Origin: Lysobacterales bacterium
GTDB lineage: Bacteria > Pseudomonadota > Gammaproteobacteria > Xanthomonadales > Rhodanobacteraceae
DNA length: 7,983 bases
Direction of reading: 5' to 3'
Assembly: GCA_013298265.1 (NCBI GenBank)
Contig: JAAFHE010000144.1
Coordinates: 1 to 7,983 of the forward strand
The notes below the pieces were generated by a model, which saw nothing but the letters and a program-made list of their open reading frames with translations, did not search any database and was not told the origin of the DNA. Made by a program: the position numbers and the translations under genes. Every line of letters starts with the position of its first letter. Position 1 is the stretch's first letter. This document shows positions 1 to 6,449 of the stretch, in pieces.

Positions 1-1
1 C

Positions 2-1582
2 GTCACGAGCGTCACCGCGGGCGGCAGCACGACGTACACGATCACGGCGTCGAACGCCGGCCCGAGCAACGCGACCGGCGCGACGGTCGCCGATACCTTC
101 CCGGCCTCGCTGACCTGCACCTGGACTTGCGTGGGTGCAGGCGGTGGTACGTGTACCGCATCGGGTGCCGGCAACATCAACGGCACGGTCAACCTGCCCA
201 GTGGCGGCAGTGTCACGTACACGGCGGTCTGTGCGATCAGCGGCACTGCCACGGGCACGCTGAGCAACACGGCGACCGTGACGGCACCGGCCGGCGTCAA
301 CGATCCGACGCCGGGCAACAACAGCGCGACCGACAGCGACACCGTCAATCCGCAAGGCGCGAACGTGTCCGGCACCAAGACCGTCGGCGGCAGCTTCGTA
401 CCCGGCAGCAACGTCACCTACACCGTCACGCTGAGCAACAGTGGCGGCGCGCAGGCCGATAACCCGGGCAACGAGTTCACCGACGTGCTGCCGGCGCAGC
501 TCACCCTCGTATCGGCGGCGGCGAGCAGCGGTGCGGCGGTGGCGAATGTCGGAACGAACACCGTGACCTGGAATGGGCCGATCGCCGGCAGCGGCGGCAG
601 CGTCACGATCACGATCATCGCGACGATCCAGCCGTCCGCTACCGGCACCATCAGCAACCAGGGCTCGATCACCTACGACAGCGATGCGAACGGCACGAAC
701 GACGCCTCGGCCGTGACGGACGATCCGGCCGTCGGCGGCGGCAGCGACGCGACGAGGTTCACGGTAGGCGGCGCGTCGGCCGACCTGTCGATCACGAAGA
801 CCGACGGCGTGACCCAGGTGCTGGCCGGCAACACGCTGACCTACACGCTCGTCGCCGGCAACAGCGGCCCGAGCGCAGTCACCGCGGCGAGCGTCACCGA
901 CACGATGCCGGCGCAATGCGTGGCGCCGACCTGGACGTGCGCCGCCACGGGCGGTGCGGCCTGCACCACCGGCGGCAGCGGCGATATCGCCCAAAGCGTC
1001 AACCTCCCGGTCGGCGGCACGGCGACGTTCACGGTGAGCTGTCCGGTCGCCGCCGCAACCGCGGCCGGCACCACGATCAGCAATACGGCCAGCATTGCCG
1101 TGCCGGCCGGTGCTGGCGACCCGGATCCGTCCGACAACGTCGCGACCGACACGACCAGCGTGATTGCCGGTGCGAGCCTTGCCGCGAGCAAGAGCGTCAG
1201 CGGTGCTTATGTGGTCGGTGGCACGGTTACCTACACCGTTGCGCTGAGCAACAACGGTGGTGCGCAGACCGACAACCCCGGCGACGAGTTCACCGACGTG
1301 CTGCCCGCGCAGCTGACGCTGGTTTCCGCCAGCGCCGGCAGCGGCACCGCGGTTGCCAACGTCGGCACCAACACGGTGACCTGGAACGGAGCTATTGCAG
1401 GCGGCGGCAGTCTCGTCATCACCATCGTCGCGACCATCGACGCCGGCACCAGCGGTGCGGTCAGCAACCAGGCCAGCCTGGCCTTCGACGCCGATGCGAA
1501 CGGCACCAACGAGTCCAGCGCACTAAGCGACGACCCGGCTGTCGGCGGCACGAGCAACCCGACGGTGTTCGTTGTCGCGGGC
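2..1582 (+). repeat. Alternating X-Y-X-Y coding repeats of about 400 bp each
   Basis: The surface-protein gene is made of two repeat classes in alternation: X (partial, 2-355), Y (356-772), X (773-1168) and Y (1169-1582). Both Y units share nearly identical protein blocks: the TYTV.LSN.GGAQ.DNPG.EFTDVL stretch, LPAQLTLVSA, AVANVGTNTVTWNG, then DANGTN and DDPAVGG near the end. X units share ITASNAGPS or LVAGNSGPS and a TWTC block. The Y units encode the same residues with many synonymous differences, for example different third bases across LPAQLTLVS. The duplication is therefore old and held by protein-level selection, or the units were not recently homogenised. Boundaries are approximate and were placed by eye. 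Confidence 0.8.
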
Positions 1583-1696
1583 GCGCCACCCGCGGCGATC
1601 CAGCCGGTGCCCTCGCTCGGCACGTTCAGCATGCTGCTGCTGATGCTCGGTCTGATCCTGCTCGGTGCACCGCGGCTTGCCGCGCGGCGCGACTGA
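2..1696 (+). CDS. DUF11-type repeat surface protein with IPTL-CTERM-like tail (5' end outside window)
   Basis: The reading frame is open from the first bases of the window to TGA at 1694, giving 564 visible residues and no start codon, so the N-terminus is missing. The protein is rich in Gly, Ala, Thr, Ser, Val and Asn and poor in Lys. It is built of Ig-like beta-sandwich repeats of the DUF11 kind, with blocks such as TYTVTLSNSGG, DVLPAQLTL, VTWNG and SNTASI. Two repeat types alternate; the type with paired Cys in a TWTC block may form disulfides. The last 29 residues (nt 1607-1693) read VPSLGTFSM, then a Leu/Met-rich membrane segment, then an Arg-rich end (PRLAARRD). That three-part layout matches IPTL-CTERM sorting signals, which are thought to be processed by a dedicated exosortase. 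The protein is therefore probably exported and surface-anchored or released, with an adhesive or structural role (inference). The GTG at 131 is internal, not the start. Confidence 0.85.
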   Translation, partial: VTSVTAGGSTTYTITASNAGPSNATGATVADTFPASLTCTWTCVGAGGGTCTASGAGNINGTVNLPSGGSVTYTAVCAISGTATGTLSNTATVTAPAGVNDPTPGNNSATDSDTVNPQGANVSGTKTVGGSFVPGSNVTYTVTLSNSGGAQADNPGNEFTDVLPAQLTLVSAAASSGAAVANVGTNTVTWNGPIAGSGGSVTITIIATIQPSATGTISNQGSITYDSDANGTNDASAVTDDPAVGGGSDATRFTVGGASADLSITKTDGVTQVLAGNTLTYTLVAGNSGPSAVTAASVTDTMPAQCVAPTWTCAATGGAACTTGGSGDIAQSVNLPVGGTATFTVSCPVAAATAAGTTISNTASIAVPAGAGDPDPSDNVATDTTSVIAGASLAASKSVSGAYVVGGTVTYTVALSNNGGAQTDNPGDEFTDVLPAQLTLVSASAGSGTAVANVGTNTVTWNGAIAGGGSLVITIVATIDAGTSGAVSNQASLAFDADANGTNESSALSDDPAVGGTSNPTVFVVAGAPPAAIQPVPSLGTFSMLLLMLGLILLGAPRLAARRD

Positions 1697-1703
1697 CGGC
1701 AGG

Positions 1704-1742
1704 CGACGTCGGGCGGAGCGATGAATGCTCCGCCCGACGTCG
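1704..1742 (+). terminator. Strong hairpin after the surface-protein gene
   Basis: A perfect 16-bp stem is formed by 1704-1719 and 1727-1742 around a 7-base loop (gatgaat), starting 8 bases after the stop codon. No T-tract follows, so it may be a terminator helped by other factors or a structure that protects the mRNA 3' end. Its perfect pairing and position right behind the stop favour a transcript-end role. Confidence 0.6.
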
Positions 1743-1756
1743 GGCCGGCCCGGATT

Positions 1757-1800
1757 GCTCACGCCCTTCCGTAGCGAGGTCGTCGAGACTTCGTCATGAC
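1757..1800 (+). repeat. REP-like element with GTAG head and hairpin
   Basis: GTAG at 1771-1774 is followed at once by a hairpin: stem cgaggtc (1775-1781) and gacttcg (1787-1793, one G-T wobble), loop gtcga. A GTAG head followed by a short palindrome is the signature of REP elements mobilised by RAYT transposases. The stretch from CTCAC to TGA closely matches, in reverse complement, the right arm of the large inverted repeat at 5665-5839; both carry GTAG, then GAGG, then CGTCGAGAC. Two related extragenic copies in one window support a dispersed repeat family. No RAYT gene is seen here. Confidence 0.55.
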
Positions 1801-1994
1801 GTCGCGGGCCTGGCGCCGCGCCGAGATTCGCCGCATCCGTCGAGCGCCAGCGCACCCGCGAACACCGTCAGGCAATGGCGCATGGGAAACGCCGTCGCCG
1901 GTATCGACGCAATCGTGTGCGGCCGCGGCATCACAAGTAACGGCGCCAACGGCATACTGCGAGGAGCACAACGGCCAAGCGGCAGAAACGCACG

Positions 1995-3035
1995 ATGGCG
2001 CAGGCAAGCAACGCGATCGACGATCCACGACTGACCGCGGCGGTGCTGCCGACGAACATGCTCTGCAGCCTCGTCCAGCTCGCGCAGGAACGCGGCGTCG
2101 ACGCGAGCGGCTGGTTTGCCGGCTTCGCCTTGAGTCCGGGTGACGTCTGCGACCCCAGCGCGAGAGTGTCGTATCGCCAGGCGGTCAGCATCATCCGTCG
2201 CGCGCTCCGCAGCCTGCCGGATGCGGACCTCGGCCTGCAGCTCGGCCGGCGCCAGGACATCGGCAACTTCGGCCTGCTCGGCCTCGCCATGAAGACCGCG
2301 CGCAGCTTTGTCGATGCGATCACGATCGGCATCACGCATCAGCGTGCGACCGGCGCGCTGCTGGAGCTTCACATCAAGCAGCATGCCGCTGGCGAGATCG
2401 CGCTGCATGCGCGTGCGCCGCTGCACGATCCGGTCGTGCTGCCGTTTCTCTGCGAGGAAATGTTCGCGAGCGTGCTCGCCGTCGCGCGGGAGCTGGCCGG
2501 ACCGGCGCTGCGGCTGCAGCGGCTGGAACTCGCCTATGCCGCACCGCCGCACGTCGACGACTACCGCGCGCTGTTCGGCTGCGCGCTGCACTTCGACGCA
2601 GGGCACAACTGCCTTGTCGTCGACGCGCAGGCGCTCGATCAGCCGTTCGCGAACTACAATCCCGTTGCTTCGCGCCAGGCGCTGGCCGCACTGCTGCGCG
2701 AGCTGCAGGAGACACCGGCGGCGCTGAGCGAAACGGTCGCCGCCGTCGAGCGACAGCTACGTCGGCGCGTGGGCCAGAATCCGCGTCTGCCCGATGTGGC
2801 CGTATCGCTGTACCGCAGCGAGCGCACCTTGCGCCGCCAGCTCGCCGATGAAGGCGCGAGCTTTACCGTGATCCACGACCGCGTGCGTTGCGCACGTGCG
2901 CTCGAATTGCTGCGCGACCGGCGCCTGACCATCGCGCAGGTCGGTGGCGAGGTCGGCTTCGGCGACGCGCGTGAATTCCGCCGCGCGTTCAAGCGCTGGA
3001 CCGGACGCACGCCATCGGAGCTGCGCGGCACCTGA
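1995..3035 (+). CDS. AraC-family transcriptional regulator with arabinose-binding-type N-terminal domain
   Basis: This 346-residue protein has the usual length and two-part plan of AraC regulators with an N-terminal ligand/dimerisation domain (about residues 20-205, Arabinose_bd type, with the FGLLGLAMKTA segment near 92-102). A C-terminal double helix-turn-helix follows (about 258-344). The first HTH lies near LPDVAVSLYRSERTLRRQL (265-283). The second shows IAQVGGEVGFGDAREFRRAF and ends in KRWTGRTPSELR, the classic AraC C-terminal signature. It would bind DNA in the cytoplasm in response to an unidentified small molecule. Targets cannot be read from sequence; the secreted esterase downstream in the same direction is a candidate. 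The ATG at 1995 is the first start in the frame for some distance. The only good Shine-Dalgarno (gaggag, 1961-1966) lies too far upstream, so initiation may be weak. The stop codon sits inside a tandem repeat array. Confidence 0.9.
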   Translation: MAQASNAIDDPRLTAAVLPTNMLCSLVQLAQERGVDASGWFAGFALSPGDVCDPSARVSYRQAVSIIRRALRSLPDADLGLQLGRRQDIGNFGLLGLAMKTARSFVDAITIGITHQRATGALLELHIKQHAAGEIALHARAPLHDPVVLPFLCEEMFASVLAVARELAGPALRLQRLELAYAAPPHVDDYRALFGCALHFDAGHNCLVVDAQALDQPFANYNPVASRQALAALLRELQETPAALSETVAAVERQLRRRVGQNPRLPDVAVSLYRSERTLRRQLADEGASFTVIHDRVRCARALELLRDRRLTIAQVGGEVGFGDAREFRRAFKRWTGRTPSELRGT

Positions 3036-3132
3036 CTGTGCTTGACGCGCAGGCTTGCGCGTCGCCTGACCATGCCTGGCGCGCAGGCTTGCGCGTCGCC
3101 TGACCATGCCTGACGCGCAGGCTTGCGCGTCG
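3031..3132. repeat. Three tandem 34-bp repeats, each with a hairpin
   Basis: Three head-to-tail units of exactly 34 bp lie at 3031-3064, 3065-3098 and 3099-3132. Each begins CCTGAC and contains gacgcgca, loop ggct, tgcgcgtc: an 8-bp stem with a 4-base loop, perfect in units 1 and 3 and with one G-T pair in unit 2. Units 2 and 3 differ at one base; unit 1 has a few more changes near its start. The TGA of the AraC-family gene is the TGA of the first unit, so the array starts within the last codons. It could stop or slow transcription, protect the 3' end of the mRNA or bind a protein. There are no spacers, so it is not a CRISPR array. Confidence 0.9.
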
Positions 3133-3394
3133 CAGGAGCGTCGATCGCGACCGTCGCCTTGTCGGCGCTGCCGCGTGCGTTCGTCCCGGGCTCGGGCGCA
3201 CGCGCGGTCGTTTCTGCTGCTTCGCAGTATTTTCCACAACGCGGCCTGGCCGATTTTCCCCCCTTGTATAGCCGCTGCGGCCCTCGCAGGCGACGCGGCA
3301 TGGGCAAAGACTCGCCCGGCTCGTCCGTCGGCTCGCGACGGTCGGCATCCGAAGTTTTCAATGTCGTCGATGTCCTTTCCCTGGAGGCAATGAC

Positions 3395-4795
3395 ATGCAA
3401 AAGCATCACCTGCTGGCCGCCGTCGCCGGTGGCTTCGTTGCCGCAGCCGCGGCGATGCCGGCTCGCGCCGAGCTTGGCGATTATTCGTTCTGGCAGACAC
3501 TCGCCAACCTCGTGTCGCCGCCGCGCGCCGACAATCCGGTTACACCGGCGCAGCGCACGGGCCAGTACCCGCTGCGGTCCAATCCGGCCGGCTTCGCCGA
3601 CGGCTTCCGTCCCGGCGCCTATGGCGAGTGGCAGACGATCCAGCTCGCGCCGCAGACCGGCGCGGTCTGCGGCAACGGCTCGGGCTACAAGTTCTTCGTC
3701 AATCGCGTGGCCAACACGCGCAATACCATCGTCTACATGGAAGGCGGCGGCGCTTGCTGGGACTATGCGAGCTGCACCGGTCAGACCGGCGTGCGCGGCG
3801 CGCGCAATCCCAACGGCATACCTGACGACTACATGTCGCTGATGAATCCGGGCGCGAGCCTGGTCAGTCCGTTCGTGACGCGCGTGAGTCCGTTCGATGG
3901 GGTGAAGACGCAGAACTGGAACATGGTCTATGTTCCTTATTGCACCGGCGATATCTACAGCGGCGACAAGGTGGCCGTCTACGCCGACCCTGGCGGTGTG
4001 AACCCGCCGCTGATCTGGCACCACAACGGCGTGCGCAACACGCGCGCAGTCGTGGCCTGGCTCAAGGACAACCTGCCGCGGCCGACGCAGATGCTGTCCA
4101 CCGGCTGCAGCGCCGGCGGTGCCGGCAGCCTGACCAACTATCCGGCGCTGCGCCGCGACCTCGCGCCGGACCGCGGTTACCTCATCAATGATTCCGGACC
4201 GATCTTCGCCTCGCCGGTCGGCGGCAATCCGGCGCAGTACCCGTCGGTGCCGCTGGCGACGCTGATCCGCAGCGTCTGGGGACTCGATGCTCCCGGCGGT
4301 CCGGTGTCCTACCTCGCGGCCAACCTGCCGTTGCTGAACACGACGAACCTCGGCACGCTGTATCCGGCGCTGTCGGCGCGCTTTCCGAACGATCGCCTCG
4401 GCCATACGCATTTCTGGAAGGACCTGAATTTCTCGGGCTATTCCTACGAGCGCTTCTATCCGGAGATTGCCAACGCGCCAAACCAGGCGGCCAAGGAAGC
4501 ACTGGTCCATGCGAAATGGGACATCGATACCGGCCGGCTGCGCACGACGCTGGACGGACTGGTGAACTTCGGCGGCTATTTCCCGCAGTACCGCGCGCTC
4601 AACGAAAGCCACTGCACGACCATCGTCGATTTCAAGAACGGCGATGTGCAGGAGCGTGGCCTGCAGCTGAAGAACTTCATCGACAGCGTGCTTGACGGCA
4701 GCGGCGCCGTGCTCGATGCGAGCGAGGCGAACGACACGGCCGACCGCGCCAAGCCCTTCAACCTGCTGTACTGGACCATAGATCAGCTGCTGTGA
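3395..4795 (+). CDS. Secreted serine esterase, pectinacetylesterase (Notum-like) family
   Basis: The 466-residue product starts with a signal peptide: K3 H4 H5, an Ala/Val-rich core, and a probable cut after ARA at residue 25. Family landmarks follow in the right order: VYMEGGGACW (113-122, oxyanion-hole region), NMVYVPYCTGDIYSGD (176-191), the nucleophile motif GCSAGG with Ser239 (237-242), INDSGPIF (264-271), and NESHC with His406 as the likely catalytic His. Asp343 in WKDLNFS is a candidate catalytic acid, by position only. Cys residues near 92, 121, 127, 183, 238 and 407 suggest disulfides in an exported protein. The family hydrolyses ester bonds, such as acetyl groups on pectin in plants and microbes or palmitoleate on Wnt for animal Notum; the substrate here is unknown. 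GGAGG (3383-3387) stands 7 bases before the ATG. The 260 bases upstream hold the end of the repeat array and no clear promoter. Confidence 0.88.
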   Translation: MQKHHLLAAVAGGFVAAAAAMPARAELGDYSFWQTLANLVSPPRADNPVTPAQRTGQYPLRSNPAGFADGFRPGAYGEWQTIQLAPQTGAVCGNGSGYKFFVNRVANTRNTIVYMEGGGACWDYASCTGQTGVRGARNPNGIPDDYMSLMNPGASLVSPFVTRVSPFDGVKTQNWNMVYVPYCTGDIYSGDKVAVYADPGGVNPPLIWHHNGVRNTRAVVAWLKDNLPRPTQMLSTGCSAGGAGSLTNYPALRRDLAPDRGYLINDSGPIFASPVGGNPAQYPSVPLATLIRSVWGLDAPGGPVSYLAANLPLLNTTNLGTLYPALSARFPNDRLGHTHFWKDLNFSGYSYERFYPEIANAPNQAAKEALVHAKWDIDTGRLRTTLDGLVNFGGYFPQYRALNESHCTTIVDFKNGDVQERGLQLKNFIDSVLDGSGAVLDASEANDTADRAKPFNLLYWTIDQLL

Positions 4796-4801
4796 CGGAC
4801 G

Positions 4802-4840
4802 CGGCAGCCGGAAGGCGTTTTTCGCGCATTCCGGCTGCCG
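4802..4840 (+). terminator. Hairpin between the esterase and the anchored-protein gene
   Basis: A perfect 12-bp inverted repeat, cggcagccggaa (4802-4813) and ttccggctgccg (4829-4840), encloses 15 bases that include TTTTT. It starts 6 bases after the esterase stop. The T-run lies in the loop, not behind the stem, so it is not a textbook intrinsic terminator. It may reduce read-through into the gene at 4866 or stabilise the esterase mRNA. Confidence 0.5.
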
Positions 4841-4865
4841 GCGGCTTCAGCACAGGACGGAACTC

Positions 4866-5582
4866 ATGAGTGCAGCGGAAGGACCACCGATGATTTCCTC
4901 TGGCCGGCAGCGGCGAGGCCTCGTGTGTGCCGTCGTCGTGGCTGGCGCATTGCTGGTCACCGGCACCGCACTGCTGCCACTGTGGCGCGACGACAGGCCG
5001 CTGCCCCACGACAAAACGCCCGCTGTCCCGGCCAGTGGTCTGCCGCCGGTCGCATCGCGCACCGGTGTCGCGGATGCCGCGGTTGCGCCGGCACCGACGG
5101 CCGTCAGCGTCGACGCGGCGCTGCTCGATACGCCGGAAGCCCGCGCCTATCTCGAGCGCGAACAGTTCAACGACCGCGCGCGACGCTTCTTTGCCGACGC
5201 CACACACAGCGACGCCCCGGTGGACGCGGGAGAGGCGCAGTGGATCGAGGCCGCGATCGGGCGCTACGAGCGAGAGCGTCACTTGTCGGCCGGCGAGGCC
5301 ATGAACCTGCGTCTCGGCCTCATCGAGGCCACCGGGCTGCCCGAGGCGGAACGTGCCGAGCGCATGGCGGCTGTCGTGACGGCCTATGGAAGCGATGGCG
5401 AACGCCGTGAAGCGCAGTGGCTCGCGCAGCAGCGCAGCGACGCGGCATTCGCGCAGTACAAATCCCGTGAGCAGACCATCGTCGCCGAGGTCATGGCGAT
5501 GGCACGGATTCCCGACGGACTGAGCCGCGACGAGTACCTGCGCCGTCGCCTCGAAGCCGAACGCATCACCGCGATGCGCTGA
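4866..5582 (+). CDS. Membrane-anchored periplasmic helical protein, function unknown
   Basis: I do not recognise this 238-residue protein. Basic residues (RQRR, 14-17) precede one hydrophobic segment (about 19-39), then comes a Pro/Ala-rich linker (about 45-82), then a charged, helix-rich domain (about 85-238) with many Glu, Arg and Ala and conserved-looking aromatics (W126, Y134, Y174, W185, Y198). This suggests an inner-membrane anchor with a periplasmic helical body. Anchor, linker and helical domain is also the plan of lipase and phospholipase secretion chaperones, and the gene lies 70 bases after a secreted esterase. However, I do not see the lipase-chaperone motif RxxFDYxLSALGE, so that role is only a hypothesis. 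Two starts are possible: ATG 4866 behind AGGA (4854-4857), or ATG 4890 behind GGAAGGA (4877-4883), which has the better ribosome site and gives 230 residues. Confidence 0.75.
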   Translation: MSAAEGPPMISSGRQRRGLVCAVVVAGALLVTGTALLPLWRDDRPLPHDKTPAVPASGLPPVASRTGVADAAVAPAPTAVSVDAALLDTPEARAYLEREQFNDRARRFFADATHSDAPVDAGEAQWIEAAIGRYERERHLSAGEAMNLRLGLIEATGLPEAERAERMAAVVTAYGSDGERREAQWLAQQRSDAAFAQYKSREQTIVAEVMAMARIPDGLSRDEYLRRRLEAERITAMR

Positions 5583-5620
5583 GCGCGTCCGCGACGCGGC
5601 ATGCGTATGCGGACACGCGC
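5583..5620 (+). terminator. Hairpin directly after the anchored-protein gene
   Basis: gcgcgtccgc (5583-5592) pairs with gcggacacgcgc (5609-5620) to give a 10-bp stem with a 2-base bulge and a 16-base loop. It begins on the base after the TGA. No T-tract follows. It is likely a transcript-end structure. Confidence 0.4.
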
Positions 5621-5664
5621 TGGTTGTAGCGAGCTCATCCAAATTCCGCTGGGAAGTGCCTAGC

Positions 5665-5839
5665 CCGCATTTCTGACCTCCCTTCTACTGCGGCCGCCGA
5701 TACGCTCGCCCTGATGCGCGCTGCTCCCTCGTGTCGGCTCGACGTAGTGTTGGCTACGCCTTCGCCGCCACTGAAGTCCGCGGCGCGCATCAGGACGGCG
5801 TCTCGACGGCCTCACTACGAACGCGTGTGAGAAATGCGG
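5665..5839. repeat. 175-bp imperfect inverted repeat, REP doublet or MITE-like
   Basis: Two 56-base arms face each other (5665-5720 and 5784-5839). CCGCATTTCT opens the left arm and AGAAATGCGG closes the right one; CTGATGCGCG ends the left arm at 5720 and CGCGCATCAG begins the right one at 5784. The blocks are spaced identically in both arms. Between them the arms match well when one gap is allowed on each side (around the CGGCCG and GGCCG cores). The 63-base centre holds its own hairpin, cgtag (5743-5747), tgttgg, ctacg (5754-5758). Read on the minus strand, the right arm carries GTAG and matches the REP-like element at 1757-1800. No transposase is encoded inside, so this is a non-autonomous repeat: a REP doublet (BIME) or small MITE. 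Confidence 0.65.
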
Positions 5840-5985
5840 TTGCGCGATCTCGGGCAAGGGCCCCGGTGGGCAACTATCTCCAGATCATGGACATGGGCTG
5901 TCGGCCGTGTCTATCCGGCCGGCGATCTGCAGCCGGTCCGTCGATCCCGCATCGGTTGTCGACGAGGCGTCGGGGTTCGTGTGAG

Positions 5986-6007
5986 CGCCGCGCGCAGTCG
6001 CGCGGCG
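5986..6007. repeat. Very GC-rich 9-bp hairpin
   Basis: cgccgcgcg (5986-5994) and cgcgcggcg (5999-6007) form a perfect stem around the tetraloop cagt. No gene lies close on either side and no T-tract follows on either strand, so its role is unclear. Confidence 0.5.
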
Positions 6008-6288
6008 GAGCCTGTCTCTGCGCTGATCCCGACGTTTCCAGCAGAGCTCGCTGGGGAGGGTGTGCATATAGTGCAATAAGTTTAAAAAAGTACTTGCGGC
6101 ATGTGCCACAACGCGCAAAGATTGTCGTGGCGGTGTTGTCTGCATGTGCGAACGCCACGTTCACGGCTGCTCACACATGCCGACGAACCGCAGGTTTGCC
6201 GCGATTCCCCGGTCCTCAGGTGCGGATGCCTGTGCTTGAGTGCGCTTCTTTTTCCCGGGTGGCATGTAGTTCAGTCGCTGCTGCAGCG

Positions 6289-6320
6289 CATGACGGTGAC
6301 GGCCTGTCGCGTCCGTCATG
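6289..6320. repeat. 8-bp inverted repeat upstream of a promoter-like site
   Basis: catgacgg (6289-6296) faces ccgtcatg (6313-6320). A further gac/gtc pair (6298-6300 with 6306-6308) could extend the fold. The right half touches the candidate -35 box at 6321, so it may be an operator for the gene at 6450 or a hairpin at the end of an upstream transcript. Confidence 0.4.
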
Positions 6321-6367
6321 TTGGGAATTCGATTCGCGCATAAGTAAAATTTTCGCAATTGTTTTAC
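6321..6367 (+). promoter_or_regulatory. Candidate sigma-70 promoter with overlapping inverted repeat
   Basis: TTGGGA (6321-6326) and TAAAAT (6345-6350), 18 bases apart, fit -35 and -10 boxes in a rare AT-rich patch about 100 bases before the ATG at 6450. GTAAAA (6344-6349) and TTTTAC (6362-6367) form an inverted repeat over the -10 box and the expected transcription start, which would suit a repressor. It is a prediction from pattern only. Confidence 0.4.
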
Positions 6368-6449
6368 CAGTGGCGGACCCTCATGTCATCGAACGGCAAT
6401 CGCGGGTCGTGGCGGGCCGAACGGCTCGTGCGGACGCGGAGGATGTCGC

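Larger units (their letters stand above)
5840..6437. other. Gene-free stretch with hairpins and an AT-rich island
   Basis: Open frames exist on both strands here, but none has a ribosome site plus normal codon-position GC bias, and their products are Arg/Cys-rich without family features. What can be seen: a GC-rich hairpin (5986-6007); an AT-rich island at 6062-6092 with TATA-like and AAAAAA runs; TTGCG (6094-6098) facing CGCAA (6114-6118) around GGCATGTGCC; an 8-bp inverted repeat at 6289-6320; and a promoter-like site at 6321-6367. It may be a decayed or regulatory region or hold an untranslated RNA; the sequence does not decide. Confidence 0.5.

Noticed and set aside
1794..1883. Short minus-strand frame with a lipoprotein-like start (MRHCLTVFAGALALDGC)
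   Set aside because: It has only 29 codons, an Asp inside the would-be lipobox, no ribosome site, and its end overlaps the REP-like element.
916..2034. Plus-strand open frame of 372 codons overlapping the surface protein and the regulator start
   Set aside because: It is out of frame with the repeat protein, Arg/His/Gln-rich, and passes through the hairpin at 1704-1742 and the REP-like element.
3031..3132. Possible CRISPR array
   Set aside because: The units are directly adjacent 34-bp repeats with no unique spacers and no cas genes nearby.
3261..3272. TTGTATAG as a -10 box for the esterase gene
   Set aside because: No acceptable -35 hexamer lies 15-19 bases upstream, so it is not listed as a feature.
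2654..4612. Very long minus-strand open frame of 652 codons
   Set aside because: It is antisense to the AraC regulator and the esterase, both of which have clear family motifs, and crosses the tandem repeat array. Long antisense frames are expected in GC-rich DNA.
6094..6108. Possible sigma-54 promoter on the minus strand (TGGCAC followed by GCAA)
   Set aside because: The GG and GC elements are two bases too close for the -24/-12 spacing and no gene follows in that direction.
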